From Candidatus Moanabacter tarae (GTDB taxonomy: Bacteria > Verrucomicrobiota > Verrucomicrobiia > Opitutales > UBA2987), in assembly GCA_003226295.1 (NCBI GenBank), contig CP029803.1:800211-864210 (forward strand): a stretch of DNA of 64,000 bases, given 5' to 3'. Position numbers and translations under genes: made by a program. The notes under the pieces were generated by a model. That model had not been told where the DNA came from and ran no database searches. It was given only the letters and a program-made list of their open reading frames with translations. This document shows, in pieces, positions 63,982-64,000 of the stretch (position 1 is the first letter of the stretch; each line of letters begins with the position of its first letter).

Positions 63982-64000
63982 GACTGAGATCGTACAGCGA

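Overview
The window reads as a chromosomal segment of a Gram-negative, probably marine, heterotrophic bacterium that degrades sulfated and acidic carbohydrates. Stacked families of alkaline-phosphatase-superfamily sulfatases, phytanoyl-CoA-dioxygenase-like oxygenases, Gfo/Idh/MocA oxidoreductases, enolase-superfamily sugar-acid enzymes and mannonate-dehydratase-like proteins are typical of Verrucomicrobiota/Planctomycetota-type and Poribacteria-type genomes. I cannot fix the lineage without a marker-gene tree. The DNA is moderately AT-rich. Many start codons have no clear Shine-Dalgarno sequence.

Bases 1-15,300 are a mosaic of mostly single-gene units for sugar-acid metabolism: SDR, enolase-family dehydratase, HpcH/HpaI aldolase, 2OG-Fe(II) oxygenase, Gfo/Idh, extended SDRs, amidohydrolase-like protein, VOC protein, exported peroxiredoxin, sulfatase, RraA-type aldolase, mannonate dehydratase, uronate-dehydrogenase-like SDR and a beta-propeller lactonase. 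Bases 15,640-18,880 hold a complete frdABCD quinol:fumarate reductase operon. Bases 19,036-28,144 continue with a two-gene epimerase pair, a sulfatase, a heparinase II/III-type lyase, a second enolase-family enzyme and a glycoside-hydrolase-like protein. Bases 28,381-50,050 are rich in oxygenases: five distinct PhyH-like proteins, one present twice. They also hold two more sulfatase-family proteins, an acetamidase/formamidase, a 2-hydroxyacid dehydrogenase, an aldehyde dehydrogenase, a fatty acid desaturase and tRNA-Leu. Two recent tandem duplications lie here, a mannonate-dehydratase-like gene (1,217-bp unit) and a PhyH gene (860-bp period). Bases 50,371-52,114 are a decay zone with two pseudogenes around a cupin gene. 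From about 52,480 onward the window turns towards housekeeping: DUF4202, tRNA-Pro, Gfo/Idh genes (one fused to an aldo/keto reductase), ksgA, trpC, mazG, a YgjP-type metallopeptidase, a histone-deacetylase-like protein, a queuosine-precursor transporter and an arsenate-reductase-like protein.

Taken together, the genes suggest intracellular breakdown of imported acidic or sulfated oligosaccharides. The sulfatases, lyase and glycoside-hydrolase-like protein all lack visible signal peptides. Sugars would be desulfated, cleaved and oxidised (uronate dehydrogenase, lactonase, dehydratase, aldolase, aldehyde dehydrogenase). Fumarate reductase would offer an electron sink. No transcription regulator and no sugar transporter is visible in 64 kb.

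The most notable points are a PhyH protein with HxG instead of HxD, a 2OG oxygenase whose iron ligands sit where those of WelO5-type halogenases do but with HxD, a sulfatase-family protein with Thr at the formylglycine position, an enolase-family pair with His at an expected metal-carboxylate position, and a catalytically degenerate SDR overlapping an intact one.
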